Source: Agrobacterium tumefaciens (lineage in GTDB: Bacteria; Pseudomonadota; Alphaproteobacteria; Rhizobiales; Rhizobiaceae). Taken from it: a DNA stretch of 64,000 nt. The notes under the pieces were generated by a model. The model was not told where the DNA came from, did no database searches, and saw only the letters and a list, made by a program, of their open reading frames with translations. The stretch's first letter is position 1. Each line of letters begins with the position of its first letter. The stretch lies in contig NZ_WJOK01000001.1 of the NCBI RefSeq assembly GCF_009649785.1, forward strand, positions 330,171 to 394,170, read 5' to 3'. Positions 27,873 to 35,729 of the stretch are shown one piece after another. A program made the position numbers and the translations under genes.

Positions 27873-28913
27873 ATGAATTCGTTTGCCAAGCTTTTGGCGG
27901 GTACAGCTGTACTCGTTTCCCTGCACACCGCAGCCATTGCTGCTGATCTCGTCGTTGGCGTTTCCTGGTCCAATTTCCAGGAAGAGCGCTGGAAGACGGA
28001 TGAGGCGGCAATCAAGGCAGCTCTCGACAAGGCCGGTGCGAAGTATATTTCCGCCGATGCGCAGTCGTCCGCCGCAAAACAGCTGACTGACGTGGAATCG
28101 CTGATTTCCCAGGGCGCCAATGCGTTGATCATTCTTGCGCAGGACAGCGACGCGATTGGCCCGGCCGTTGAAAAGGCCGTCGCTGAAGGTATTCCGGTGG
28201 TGGGTTACGACCGCCTGATCGAAAACAAGAACGCCTTCTACATCACTTTCGACAACAAGGAAGTCGGTCGCCTTCAGGCCGCCGAAGTCTTCAAGGTCAA
28301 GCCGGAAGGCAACTACGTCTTCATCAAGGGTTCGTCTTCCGATCCGAATGCGGACTTTCTTTTTGCCGGACAGCAGGAAGTTCTGAAGGCCGCTGTCGAC
28401 GCGGGCAAGATCAAGAATGTCGGCGAAGCCTATACCGATGGCTGGAAGCCGGAAAATGCCCAGAAGAACATGGAGCAGTTCCTGACCAAGAATAACAACA
28501 AGGTCGATGCGGTCGTCGCCTCGAACGACGGAACGGCCGGTGGCGCAATTGCCGCTCTTGCCGCGCAGGGCCTCGCAGGTTCTGTTCCTGTATCCGGTCA
28601 GGATGCGGACTTCGCCGCGCTCAACCGCGTAGCGCTCGGCACGCAGACGGTATCTGTCTGGAAGGATAGCCGCGAACTCGGCAAGGAAGCTGCCGGCATC
28701 GCGCTGGAACTTGCGGGCGGCAAGAAGATGACGGAAATCAAGGGCGTTGCCGCTTTTGATGGCGGTCCGAAAAAAGTGACGATGCAGTCAGTCTTCCTCA
28801 AGCCCATCGCCATTACCAAGGACAATCTGAACGTCGTCATCGACGCCGGCTGGATCAAGAAGGAAACGGCCTGCCAGGGTGTAAAGGCCGGATCCGTCAA
28901 GGCCTGCAACTGA
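27873..28913 (+). CDS. xylF: Xylose ABC transporter, periplasmic binding protein
   Basis: Sugar-binding protein of 346 residues with a Sec signal peptide (cleavage after AIAA, about residue 23). The mature N-terminus [23 protein letters not shown] resembles XylF, where the RW pair contacts xylose. Other XylF-like segments are [27 protein letters not shown] and [20 protein letters not shown] strong GGGAGGA precedes the ATG. It is first in an F-H-G operon, and a very stable hairpin follows it before xylH. Xylose specificity is inferred from homology; other pentoses remain possible. Confidence 0.88.
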   Translation: MNSFAKLLAGTAVLVSLHTAAIAADLVVGVSWSNFQEERWKTDEAAIKAALDKAGAKYISADAQSSAAKQLTDVESLISQGANALIILAQDSDAIGPAVEKAVAEGIPVVGYDRLIENKNAFYITFDNKEVGRLQAAEVFKVKPEGNYVFIKGSSSDPNADFLFAGQQEVLKAAVDAGKIKNVGEAYTDGWKPENAQKNMEQFLTKNNNKVDAVVASNDGTAGGAIAALAAQGLAGSVPVSGQDADFAALNRVALGTQTVSVWKDSRELGKEAAGIALELAGGKKMTEIKGVAAFDGGPKKVTMQSVFLKPIAITKDNLNVVIDAGWIKKETACQGVKAGSVKACN

Positions 28914-28933
28914 GACCGCTAGGTTGATGTTTG

Positions 28934-28965
28934 GGCGCCGCGCCACTGATACGTGGCGCGGCGCC
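28934..28965 (+). other. Perfect 13-bp intercistronic hairpin between xylF and xylH
   Basis: GGCGCCGCGCCAC (28934-28946) and GTGGCGCGGCGCC (28953-28965) pair perfectly across a six-base loop, followed by TTT. It begins 21 bases after the xylF stop and ends 28 bases before the xylH ATG. The likely role is attenuation or 3' protection of the xylF message, giving more binding protein than membrane subunits, as with malE-malF in enteric bacteria. Confidence 0.7.
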
Positions 28966-28993
28966 TTTCAGATGTAAGGAGGACCGGCAGTCC

Positions 28994-30307
28994 ATGGCCG
29001 ACATGACACAATCCAATTCCACAGCGTCCCCCAAGACGGAAAAGACGGGCTCGATTTCGCGTTTCATCAGTGCCACGGAGCTTGATACCCGGCTGCTCGG
29101 CATGGTCGGCGCGCTTCTTCTGATCTGGATCGGTTTCCATATTCTTTCGGGCGGGCTGTTCCTGACGCCGAGAAACCTCTGGAACCTCTCCGTCCAGACC
29201 GCTTCTGTCGCGGTGATGGCGACAGGCATGGTGCTTGTCATCGTTACCCGCAACATCGATCTGTCGGTCGGGTCGATCCTCGGTTTTTCCGGCATGATCA
29301 TGGGTGTCATGCAGGCGGAAATCCTGCCGCAGCTCCTCGGCTTTGAACATTGGGCGACATGGATCGTCACGCTTCTGGTCGGCATTTTCGTCGGCGGAGC
29401 GATCGGCATGCTGCAGGGCTCGATCATCGCCTTCCTGAACGTGCCGTCCTTCATCGTCACGCTTGGCGGTCTGCTGGTCTGGCGCGGTGGCACATGGTTC
29501 GTCACCAGCGGCCGCACCGTGGCGCCGATGGATTCCACCTTCCGCCTGATGGGTGGTGGCACCAGCGGCTCGATCGGCGCGACATGGAGCTGGATCGCAG
29601 CCATTGCCGCCTGCGTCGCCATTGTCGCGGCAATCCTGAATTCCCGCCACCAGCGTCGCCGTTTCGGTTTTCCGCTGCGGCCCGTCTGGGCGGAATATTT
29701 CCTGGTGGCACTTGGCTGCGTCGTCGTCGTCGGTTTCGTAGCTGTCGTCAACAGCTATCCCTGGCCGGTCAACATTGCCCGCAACTATGCCGATGCCAAT
29801 GGCATTACCTGGCCGGATGGTGGTCTGTTCATTCCGCACGGCATTGCCATTCCGGTGCTGATGGCGCTTGCCGTCGGTGCTGTCATGACCTTCATCGCGA
29901 CGCGGCTGCGCTTCGGACGCTATGTGTTCGCAATCGGCGGCAACCCGGAGGCGGCGGAACTCGCCGGCATCAAGACCCGCTGGGTCACGGTCAAGATATT
30001 CACGCTGATGGGCGTTCTATGCGCCATCGCTGCGGCAATCTCGACTGCCCGCCTCAACGCGGCCACCAATGCCCAGGGTGAACTGGATGAACTTTATACG
30101 ATCGCGGCGGCGGTCATCGGCGGCACGTCGCTCGCCGGCGGCGTCGGCACCATAGCGGGCGCGATGCTCGGCGCGCTCGTCATGCAATCGCTGCAATCCG
30201 GCATGGTGCTTGTGGGCATCGATACGCCCTTTCAGCGCATCGTCGTCGGTGTGGTTCTGGTCGTCGCCGTCTGGCTCGACACCATCTACCGCGCCCGCGC
30301 CAAGTAA
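28994..30307 (+). CDS. xylH: Xylose ABC transporter, permease
   Basis: Inner-membrane permease of 437 residues in the BPD_transp_2 (XylH/RbsC) family, with about ten or more hydrophobic helices. Characteristic segments are IVTRNIDLSVGSILGFSGMI and the cytoplasmic loop RFGRYVFAIGGNPEAAELAGI that contacts the ATPase. The central part contains an extra loop and helix (residues ~200-290) seen in XylH-type but not RbsC-type permeases, explaining the greater length. ATG at 28994 is chosen from context; AAGGAGG lies about 10 bases before it. Operon partner of xylF and xylG. Confidence 0.9.
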   Translation: MADMTQSNSTASPKTEKTGSISRFISATELDTRLLGMVGALLLIWIGFHILSGGLFLTPRNLWNLSVQTASVAVMATGMVLVIVTRNIDLSVGSILGFSGMIMGVMQAEILPQLLGFEHWATWIVTLLVGIFVGGAIGMLQGSIIAFLNVPSFIVTLGGLLVWRGGTWFVTSGRTVAPMDSTFRLMGGGTSGSIGATWSWIAAIAACVAIVAAILNSRHQRRRFGFPLRPVWAEYFLVALGCVVVVGFVAVVNSYPWPVNIARNYADANGITWPDGGLFIPHGIAIPVLMALAVGAVMTFIATRLRFGRYVFAIGGNPEAAELAGIKTRWVTVKIFTLMGVLCAIAAAISTARLNAATNAQGELDELYTIAAAVIGGTSLAGGVGTIAGAMLGALVMQSLQSGMVLVGIDTPFQRIVVGVVLVVAVWLDTIYRARAK

Positions 30308-30325
30308 GAACCGAGGAGAACCCCA

Positions 30326-31108
30326 ATGACGGAACAAGTCACGCCCCTCGTGGAAATGCGCAATATTTCCATTTCCTTCGGTGGTATCCATGCGGTGGAA
30401 AACGCCTCTGTCGATCTTTTCCCAGGTGAGGTTGTGGCCCTTCTTGGCCACAACGGCGCCGGCAAATCGACGCTCATCAAGATATTGTCCGGTGCATACC
30501 GGCGGGATGGGGGCGACATCCTCATCAACGGCGAGGATGCGGATATCCGCAATCCCCGCGACGCCAAGAAATACGGCATCGAAACCATCTACCAGACGCT
30601 GGCGGTGGCGGATAATGTCGATGCGGCGGCCAATCTTTATCTCGGCCGCGAGCTGAAGACGAAATGGGGAACATTGGATGATGTCGCCATGGAAGCTTCG
30701 GCCCGCGAGGTCATGGGGCGTCTCAACCCCAATTTCCGGCGGTTCAAGGAGCCGGTGAAGGCGCTTTCCGGTGGCCAGCGGCAGTCCGTGGCAATCGCCC
30801 GCGCCATTCTGTTCGATGCCCGCATCCTCATCATGGACGAACCGACGGCAGCACTCGGGCCGCAGGAAACGGCACAGGTCGGCGATCTCGTCAAGGAACT
30901 GAAACGGCAGGGCATCGGCATCTTCCTCATCAGCCACGATATCCATGACGTCTTCGATCTCGCCGACCGGGTGTTCGTCATGAAAAACGGCAAGGTGGTC
31001 GGCCATGCCCGCACGGAAGATGTGACGAAGGACGAGGTCCTCGGCATGATTATTCTGGGCAAGGTGCCGCCGGGTGCTGTGGCGGGTCCGGGCGCGGTCG
31101 TTGCCTGA
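30326..31108 (+). CDS. xylG: Xylose ABC transporter, single-domain ATPase
   Basis: ATP-binding subunit of 260 residues with Walker [10 protein letters not shown] (41-49), Q-loop IYQTLAV, signature LSGGQRQS and Walker B ILIMDEP, then the switch His in LISHD. It has only one nucleotide-binding domain, whereas E. coli XylG and RbsA are tandem proteins of about 500 residues, so two copies should assemble per transporter, as in rhizobial FrcA. It ends the operon; a perfect hairpin follows at 31145-31170. Confidence 0.9.
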   Translation: MTEQVTPLVEMRNISISFGGIHAVENASVDLFPGEVVALLGHNGAGKSTLIKILSGAYRRDGGDILINGEDADIRNPRDAKKYGIETIYQTLAVADNVDAAANLYLGRELKTKWGTLDDVAMEASAREVMGRLNPNFRRFKEPVKALSGGQRQSVAIARAILFDARILIMDEPTAALGPQETAQVGDLVKELKRQGIGIFLISHDIHDVFDLADRVFVMKNGKVVGHARTEDVTKDEVLGMIILGKVPPGAVAGPGAVVA

Positions 31109-31144
31109 CGACAGAATTCTGTCGTCTTTACTTCCACTACAAAT

Positions 31145-31170
31145 CGAGGCCCGGTAAAAACCGGGCCTCG
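31145..31170 (+). terminator. Strong hairpin after xylG
   Basis: CGAGGCCCGGT (31145-31155) pairs perfectly with ACCGGGCCTCG (31160-31170) over an AAAA loop. There is no T run on the plus strand, so it may act as a 3' end-protecting structure or a weak terminator. The rest of 31109-31308 shows no other clear element. Confidence 0.55.
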
Positions 31171-31308
31171 ACAAATGCTGGGAACAAAAGTTCTTGGAGT
31201 TGACTAAAAAATATATGCGTCCGGTGTGTTTCAGCCCAGCCGGAACCGCAGACGAAAAATGTCTGCGGCTCTGCGCAATTGCAGACGCGGTCGTTAAAAA
31301 GCGGTGTT

Positions 31309-31542
31309 TTAATGGAGTTCGGCGTGTGCGAAACCGCTGCCGTTCATTTCTGCGCCAGCCGGTAGCGAGCCATGCTGATTGATGTCCTGGGCCAGCGACA
31401 GCAATGCCATTTCCAGGAAATAGGTCGACATCCCCAGTTCCAGAGATTTGGAGCGCTGGCAAAGATAGGAAACCATCCGCCCGAGCGCCAGAATCTCGTC
31501 TGCATTGTCCTGTTCAAGTATTGCTGCGGTAGACGCCACCAT
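31309..31542 (-). CDS. Small hypothetical protein, 77 residues
   Basis: Unrecognised helical protein without signal peptide or membrane segment. Its sequence MVASTAAILEQDNADEILALG and LGMSTYFLEMALLSLAQDI suggests two or three amphipathic helices. The ATG at 31542 has a strong GAGAGGG five bases upstream; a longer in-frame start at 31608 would run through a palindrome. The ribosome site overlaps a near-copy of the xyl operator core. The neighbour upstream is an XRE regulator on the same strand, 94 bases away. Confidence 0.6.
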   Translation of the reverse strand: MVASTAAILEQDNADEILALGRMVSYLCQRSKSLELGMSTYFLEMALLSLAQDINQHGSLPAGAEMNGSGFAHAELH

Positions 31543-31549
31543 GATTCCC

Positions 31550-31564
31550 TCTCGACAGTCGACA
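31550..31564. promoter_or_regulatory. Second copy of the xyl operator core
   Basis: On the minus strand this reads TGTCGACTGTCGAGA, matching 14 of 15 bases of the core TCTCGACTGTCGAGA at 27771-27785. It overlaps the ribosome binding site of the 77-residue gene. Confidence 0.5.
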
Positions 31565-31636
31565 GTATGAAAACGCGTTGATCCCGCGTTGTTCATTTTC
31601 GACCACATCGAGCGTCACGCGAGCGTCACACCTGCG

Positions 31637-32077
31637 TCAATCGTCGCTCTTGTTTTCCGGCGCGCCGTTATTTTCCGCCGCTTCGGTAGCCGCAAGCGAT
31701 GTCACGAGGGCAACGATGCTCTTGCGCACGGTTGCGCTCTTGATTCGGGCAAAGGCCTGATTGAGCGAAAATCCTTCATTCGACGCAACGAAAGACTGCA
31801 TGGCATTGATCGTGCCAAGGGCGGGATTGGCGTTTCCGACATCCGGCGTCGCATTGGCGAACAAAGAGCTGACATCGACGCCGAGAACCGATGCAATGGC
31901 TTGCAAACGGGACGCGCCGACGCGATTGGCACCCTTTTCGTATTTCTGGACCTGCTGGAAGGTAATGCCCAACCGGCCCGCCAGCGCGCTTTGACTCATG
32001 CCGAGCGACTTGCGGCGCATTCGGATTTGTGTACCCACATGCACATCGATCGGGCTGGGTAGTTTGGCCTGCATCAT
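31637..32077 (-). CDS. XRE-family transcriptional regulator
   Basis: DNA-binding protein of 146 residues with an N-terminal Cro/C1-type helix-turn-helix: VGTQIRMRRKSLGMSQSALAGRLGITFQQVQKYEKGANRVGASRL, residues about 14-60. This arrangement (PSPIDVHVGTQIR...) is the common rhizobial XRE type, related to PraR/PhrR and many paralogues. The C-terminal half is helical and of unknown function. GGAGGAG precedes the ATG. It lies directly downstream of the YcaO-TfuA operon on the same strand, 66 bases after the deiminase stop, and could be part of the same unit; its own target is unknown. Confidence 0.85.
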   Translation of the reverse strand: MMQAKLPSPIDVHVGTQIRMRRKSLGMSQSALAGRLGITFQQVQKYEKGANRVGASRLQAIASVLGVDVSSLFANATPDVGNANPALGTINAMQSFVASNEGFSLNQAFARIKSATVRKSIVALVTSLAATEAAENNGAPENKSDD

Positions 32078-32127
32078 GAACTCCTCCAGTTGTGAGGTTC
32101 TTAAATTGGATATTTATCAATTAATAT

Positions 32128-32149
32128 TGTTGAAGGTAGACATTCAACA
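32128..32149. promoter_or_regulatory. Inverted repeat before the XRE gene
   Basis: TGTTGAA (32128-32134) and TTCAACA (32143-32149) are perfect inverted half-sites separated by eight bases, 50 bases upstream of the XRE start in an AT-rich stretch. It overlaps the deiminase stop codon. It is a plausible autoregulatory operator. Confidence 0.4.
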
Positions 32150-33349
32150 CAATTTCCACGGGTATTGTGAGGTGTTACTGATAAAGTAAGGCTGTTTTCC
32201 GTCGGTATGCTGTGCTGGTTGACGGTTTATCACCTTTGTTGCACATCGCAATGCCCCGTTTCTGCTGGCAAAATGGCTCCAGCCGGCCACGCCGATGGCG
32301 TGAAAGCCCAGTCTTTCCCAAATTTTCCTGTTCTCTCGGTCGAAACCGTCGAGCGTTTCCGCATCACCGAAATGGGGAACCCAGACGAATGGCTTCTCTT
32401 GGTCGGAGCGCACGATATTTTCAACAAGCACGTTGTTATAAAGCCGAGGCAGGCATTTGTTGGTGTCGATGGTGGGTAAAACCGGAATGGGATTTCGCAG
32501 GATTGCGAAGCCCTGCTGTGCCAGCAATAGAACGGAGGCATCCAGTTTACGTTTCAAATCCATCGCATTACGGGCGTTGCATTCATGGGCCACCGGATCG
32601 GCAACCAGCAATAGCGGGTGGCCATCGCGTCTTAGACCTGTGACCGAAACGAACTGGTCGACGTGGAAACCGCATTGGTGGATTTTTCCGAAGGTGATCG
32701 CCGGAGGCGACGTGTTTGCCGAGGTAAGAGCGATTGAGGCCGAGGCATTGCCGAGGTCTTCCGGCCGATATCCGAAACTGCCCAGGGTTCTGTAGTCGAG
32801 TGCCTGAACCCGCTGCCATTGTTGCGGCCGTTCGGTTGCCGCATTGTTTGCCATACCCCTGTCGTCCTGCAGGCTGGAATGGCCCACCAATCGAAAGTCC
32901 GGCCCGACCAGCTGGTTACCGCCCGGCAAAGTGACATGCGAAGCGTTGGCGGCAAGCCCGAGACGATTGGCGAGCTCGCCAGTGACGGCGCTTTCCGATG
33001 CACAAAGCAGTTCGGTTGCGATTCCATCAGCAGTCCGAACGTGGAACACGTCCTGTATCCACGGGTGCGAAACGCTGCTGGTTGCATCGAGCGGTAACAG
33101 TTCTGCGGTGCAGGTGGCTGCCAGCCTGCTGAGCCAGCTTTCAGCGGAGGCGAGACAGGGGCCATCGATAAGAACAAGGGCCGTGACGTCGGAAGGCAGA
33201 GCCGAAAGCAGGTTTCCGATCGGGATGAGCGGAGAGACGCCCCCTTCAGCCCTGTCACCCGCAAAAAACGCGGCGGGCAAGGCAAGCGCGATTGTCCGGA
33301 TCAGTCCTCCGCAGTCGGGCAGCAGAGACGGGTGCGGGGCAGCGGTCAA
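32144..33349 (-). CDS. Peptidylarginine-deiminase-like pentein enzyme
   Basis: Protein of 401 residues that I place in the guanidino-modifying (pentein) superfamily, closest in motif to protein-arginine deiminases, which turn peptidyl-Arg into citrulline. The catalytic set is visible: Asp in HPWIQD (D100), His and Asp in CGFHVDQF (H229, D231) and the nucleophilic Cys in ALRCATKV (C369). These match D350, H471, D473 and C645 of human PAD4 in order and similar spacing. No signal peptide is seen. The start is taken as TTG at 33349, whose TTGA overlaps the TfuA stop; a GTG at 33418 is the alternative. It ends a five-gene operon with YcaO and TfuA. Activity on a peptide is inference. Confidence 0.7.
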   Translation of the reverse strand: MTAAPHPSLLPDCGGLIRTIALALPAAFFAGDRAEGGVSPLIPIGNLLSALPSDVTALVLIDGPCLASAESWLSRLAATCTAELLPLDATSSVSHPWIQDVFHVRTADGIATELLCASESAVTGELANRLGLAANASHVTLPGGNQLVGPDFRLVGHSSLQDDRGMANNAATERPQQWQRVQALDYRTLGSFGYRPEDLGNASASIALTSANTSPPAITFGKIHQCGFHVDQFVSVTGLRRDGHPLLLVADPVAHECNARNAMDLKRKLDASVLLLAQQGFAILRNPIPVLPTIDTNKCLPRLYNNVLVENIVRSDQEKPFVWVPHFGDAETLDGFDRENRKIWERLGFHAIGVAGWSHFASRNGALRCATKVINRQPAQHTDGKQPYFISNTSQYPWKLC

Positions 33350-34059
33350 GACGCTTTTTCTCCCGCCGTCTGCCGCGTGGCCAATTGCTGGAAAAATACC
33401 GTGTTCTGTAATTTCCACGATTGCGGCGGCGGGGATGGCAATTCTCCGCTGCCAAGCAGGCCTAAAAGCCGGGCCGCATCGTTGCGTTTGGCGGAAACCG
33501 CGTTTCCGGCCAGAAAATTTGCGGTCTCGAGGTTGAGGTTTGCCTCAGTTGCCATTGCACGCCATGTCCTGCGGTTAAAATGCAGCTTGCGGGCGGCGTT
33601 CAGCAAGGCGTCGTGTTCCTCTGGGGCGATAGCGGCGCGACACGCTTCGAGCGTCGCTTCGGCATCGACAAGCGCGATTGTAAGCGGGCGGTAGTCGAGT
33701 TCGCCGGGCGCGTGGCTGACTGCCACATCGGCGTCGGAAAAACGCAGCCCGTCCCGATAGGCTTCAAAGATTTCGCCGATGCCGATCATGCCGAAGGCCG
33801 CGCATTCCGCCGCTCTTAGCGCGCCCATGCTGGCGGCACCGAGAACAGTGACGCCGCCTGACAGCGCGAACAGGATTTCCTTGTGCCACACGGCGGCGCA
33901 GTCACCGTAGAGGCCGTCGATCAGCCCGATTGTCCGGGCACCCTGCTTTACCGCGTCGAAAATGTCGCCGCAGGCAGCCGGGCCACGAAGATCGAGGCCG
34001 GAAATCTGCGCGGGTGCGATGCCGTGGATGGACGGGCCTGCAAAAACCACCGGCTTCAT
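33346..34059 (-). CDS. TfuA-like protein
   Basis: Member of the TfuA family (237 residues), first described beside trifolitoxin genes in Rhizobium. The core block is clear: ARTIGLIDGLYGDCAAVWHKEIL, then ALSGGVTVLGAASMGALRAAE. In methanogens TfuA works with YcaO to make the thioglycine of methyl-CoM reductase, and bacterial YcaO-TfuA pairs are linked to peptide thioamides; TfuA is thought to help deliver sulfide. ATG at 34059 shares one base with the YcaO stop (TGATG), so the two are translationally coupled. Its C-terminal ~60 residues are less conserved. Confidence 0.9.
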   Translation of the reverse strand: MKPVVFAGPSIHGIAPAQISGLDLRGPAACGDIFDAVKQGARTIGLIDGLYGDCAAVWHKEILFALSGGVTVLGAASMGALRAAECAAFGMIGIGEIFEAYRDGLRFSDADVAVSHAPGELDYRPLTIALVDAEATLEACRAAIAPEEHDALLNAARKLHFNRRTWRAMATEANLNLETANFLAGNAVSAKRNDAARLLGLLGSGELPSPPPQSWKLQNTVFFQQLATRQTAGEKAS

Positions 34060-35276
34060 CAAAGGCCTCCGAGGTTCAGGAACCGGTCGAGCGTGCGCTG
34101 GGATATACGTTGAAGGCCACCACCGGCAGGGGTGAGGCCGCTTGCCAGAACCCGGACGACATGCAGACCGGATACGCCCGTTTCCAGCGCAAAGACATAG
34201 ATGTCGTCGATCCCGGCGGCGAAAAGATGCTCTGCAAGCTGACGCCACGGCGGTAGAGCCGGATCGCTATTCGCAAAATCGAGACTGGCCGGGATCCGGT
34301 CCATTGGCCACACCTCGGATGCCGCCGGTCCCGCCGCAAACATATCCCGCTGGTAGCGCAAAGGAGAGAGATCGTCCCTCGCGCCGCTGATGTCAGTCAG
34401 TCGCGACTGGATCGCCTCCAGCAGCGCGGCAATTGCCGCGTCATAGGTGCCAAACCGGCACGCTGCGCCGGCAGCGCTGCGGGTGGCAAGTCCGTCCTGC
34501 GCGTGGATTGACCGTGGCAGGCTCGCCATGACTACAGGCACGCCGAGCGTATTGGTGAGATCAAAGAAGCGGGGCGGCAGTCCGATATGTGAAAGGTGTT
34601 GAACAAGAGCATCGAAGGATGTGTCGACACCCATCGGCAACACGACCGGTTCCGGCGCGATATTGCGGGTTTCGAAGGTATCGACGAGAAAGCAGGCGTC
34701 GTTTTCGATGAGTTCGAGCAAGGCGTGCAGAACCGCGTGGTCATGGTCGAAACCCGCCGCAAGACCTTGCGAACTCATGAGAAAGGCCTGCCGGTCCCAG
34801 GGGAAATCCGCGCGAAAATCCATGCCCACCAGCTCATAGGGGGCAAAAACCTCCAGCTGCTGGCGTATGGATGTTCCCTTCACCCAGGCGCGTTCGTTTC
34901 GCAGATCAAGAGTGTCCGGGTCGACCCGGCCGATCGTTTCGAAAGGAACGAGAGGGGCGCCCTTGTCCCGCATCTCACGAATGGAGCCGAAAGTGGTGAT
35001 ATGTTTGCGGGTGTCTTCGGCGACGGCACCTTCGATCGCTTCCATGATCGCGGAAAGCCGTGCCTGCTCCGCGACAAGCCCCTTGCCCTGGGAGACCGAC
35101 AGTCCGCGTGAATTGGGCCGCGCCGCGAACCAGACGGGTATGCCGATAATATCGAGACCGGTCACGTCTCCGACGCGGGTAATCCCGAACCGCCGAAGCA
35201 GTTCGGGATCGAAGAACGAAGCGTCCGGATGCCCTAAAGCCGCTGTCGCTGGAATATGTGCGCCGTCAGCGGTCAA
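34059..35276 (-). CDS. YcaO-family ATP-dependent peptide-modifying enzyme (TfuA-associated type)
   Basis: YcaO enzymes use ATP to activate a peptide backbone amide for attack by Cys/Ser/Thr side chains (azolines) or external sulfide (thioamides). About 405 residues here. Typical motifs are seen: ITRVGDVTGLDIIGIPVWFAARPNSRGLSVSQGKG, the Glu-rich ATP/Mg site ARLSAIMEAIEG, LLELIENDA and AIQSRLTDISGARDDL. The last is characteristic of TfuA-associated YcaOs. The C-terminus lacks a PxP ending. No ATG exists near the N-terminus; TTG codons at 35276, 35321 and 35366 are possible, and the shortest is used. It lies between the 142-residue protein gene and tfuA, overlapping or nearly touching both. Confidence 0.88.
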   Translation of the reverse strand: MTADGAHIPATAALGHPDASFFDPELLRRFGITRVGDVTGLDIIGIPVWFAARPNSRGLSVSQGKGLVAEQARLSAIMEAIEGAVAEDTRKHITTFGSIREMRDKGAPLVPFETIGRVDPDTLDLRNERAWVKGTSIRQQLEVFAPYELVGMDFRADFPWDRQAFLMSSQGLAAGFDHDHAVLHALLELIENDACFLVDTFETRNIAPEPVVLPMGVDTSFDALVQHLSHIGLPPRFFDLTNTLGVPVVMASLPRSIHAQDGLATRSAAGAACRFGTYDAAIAALLEAIQSRLTDISGARDDLSPLRYQRDMFAAGPAASEVWPMDRIPASLDFANSDPALPPWRQLAEHLFAAGIDDIYVFALETGVSGLHVVRVLASGLTPAGGGLQRISQRTLDRFLNLGGL

Positions 35277-35292
35277 GGCTGCGGGGGCGCAA

Positions 35293-35721
35293 TCAAGGCG
35301 CCGCGTTGGTGTCGTCGGCAAGGATGGCGTCGAACAGTTCGCCGGTGACGGAACCCGCCGGACCAACAGCCTTCAGGGCCGATTCGATCGGCGCCTGCAC
35401 CATGCGGTTGAAATCCCAGCCGGCGTCGATCACTTCGCCGACAAAGGCGAAATCGGCCTCGGAAACGACAGCGCCGCCGGCGACGAGGGCTTCGATGCCC
35501 TGGATCTGGACCTGATCCAGCTCGTTTTCGGGCTGGCCGTCCTGACGAACGAGCATGGATTTTGCTGCCGCAGCAACGCGCGCGTAACCGTCCACACCGG
35601 GATGGCTGGCTTCATAGGCGGCAATCGTCTCATGCGAGACGGACGCAACCCTGAGCGGCGCCGTGCGAATGAAGAGAACGCCGAAACCCTTTTTTCCGAC
35701 AATAAAGAAGTGCGAGGACAT
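35293..35721 (-). CDS. Unknown 142-residue protein, candidate substrate of the YcaO-TfuA-deiminase system
   Basis: I do not recognise the family. The protein starts SSHFFIVGKKGFGVLFIR, is mixed helical afterwards, contains a Gly-Gly (82-83, ALVAGG), five Arg (19, 24, 48, 59, 106) and no Cys at all, and ends in an acidic tail DDTNAAP. There is no signal peptide. AGGAGT stands four bases before the ATG. It is the second gene of the operon, eight bases after the regulator and directly before YcaO, the usual place of a precursor peptide or modified protein. Absence of Cys would exclude Cys-derived thiazolines and fits thioamidation. Its role as substrate is inference; it could also be a recognition or immunity factor. 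Confidence 0.7.
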   Translation of the reverse strand: MSSHFFIVGKKGFGVLFIRTAPLRVASVSHETIAAYEASHPGVDGYARVAAAAKSMLVRQDGQPENELDQVQIQGIEALVAGGAVVSEADFAFVGEVIDAGWDFNRMVQAPIESALKAVGPAGSVTGELFDAILADDTNAAP

Positions 35722-35729
35722 AATAACTC

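Noticed and set aside
30017..31462. Minus-strand open frame of 481 codons
   Set aside because: Antisense to xylH/xylG and the operon-end hairpin; no domain recognised.
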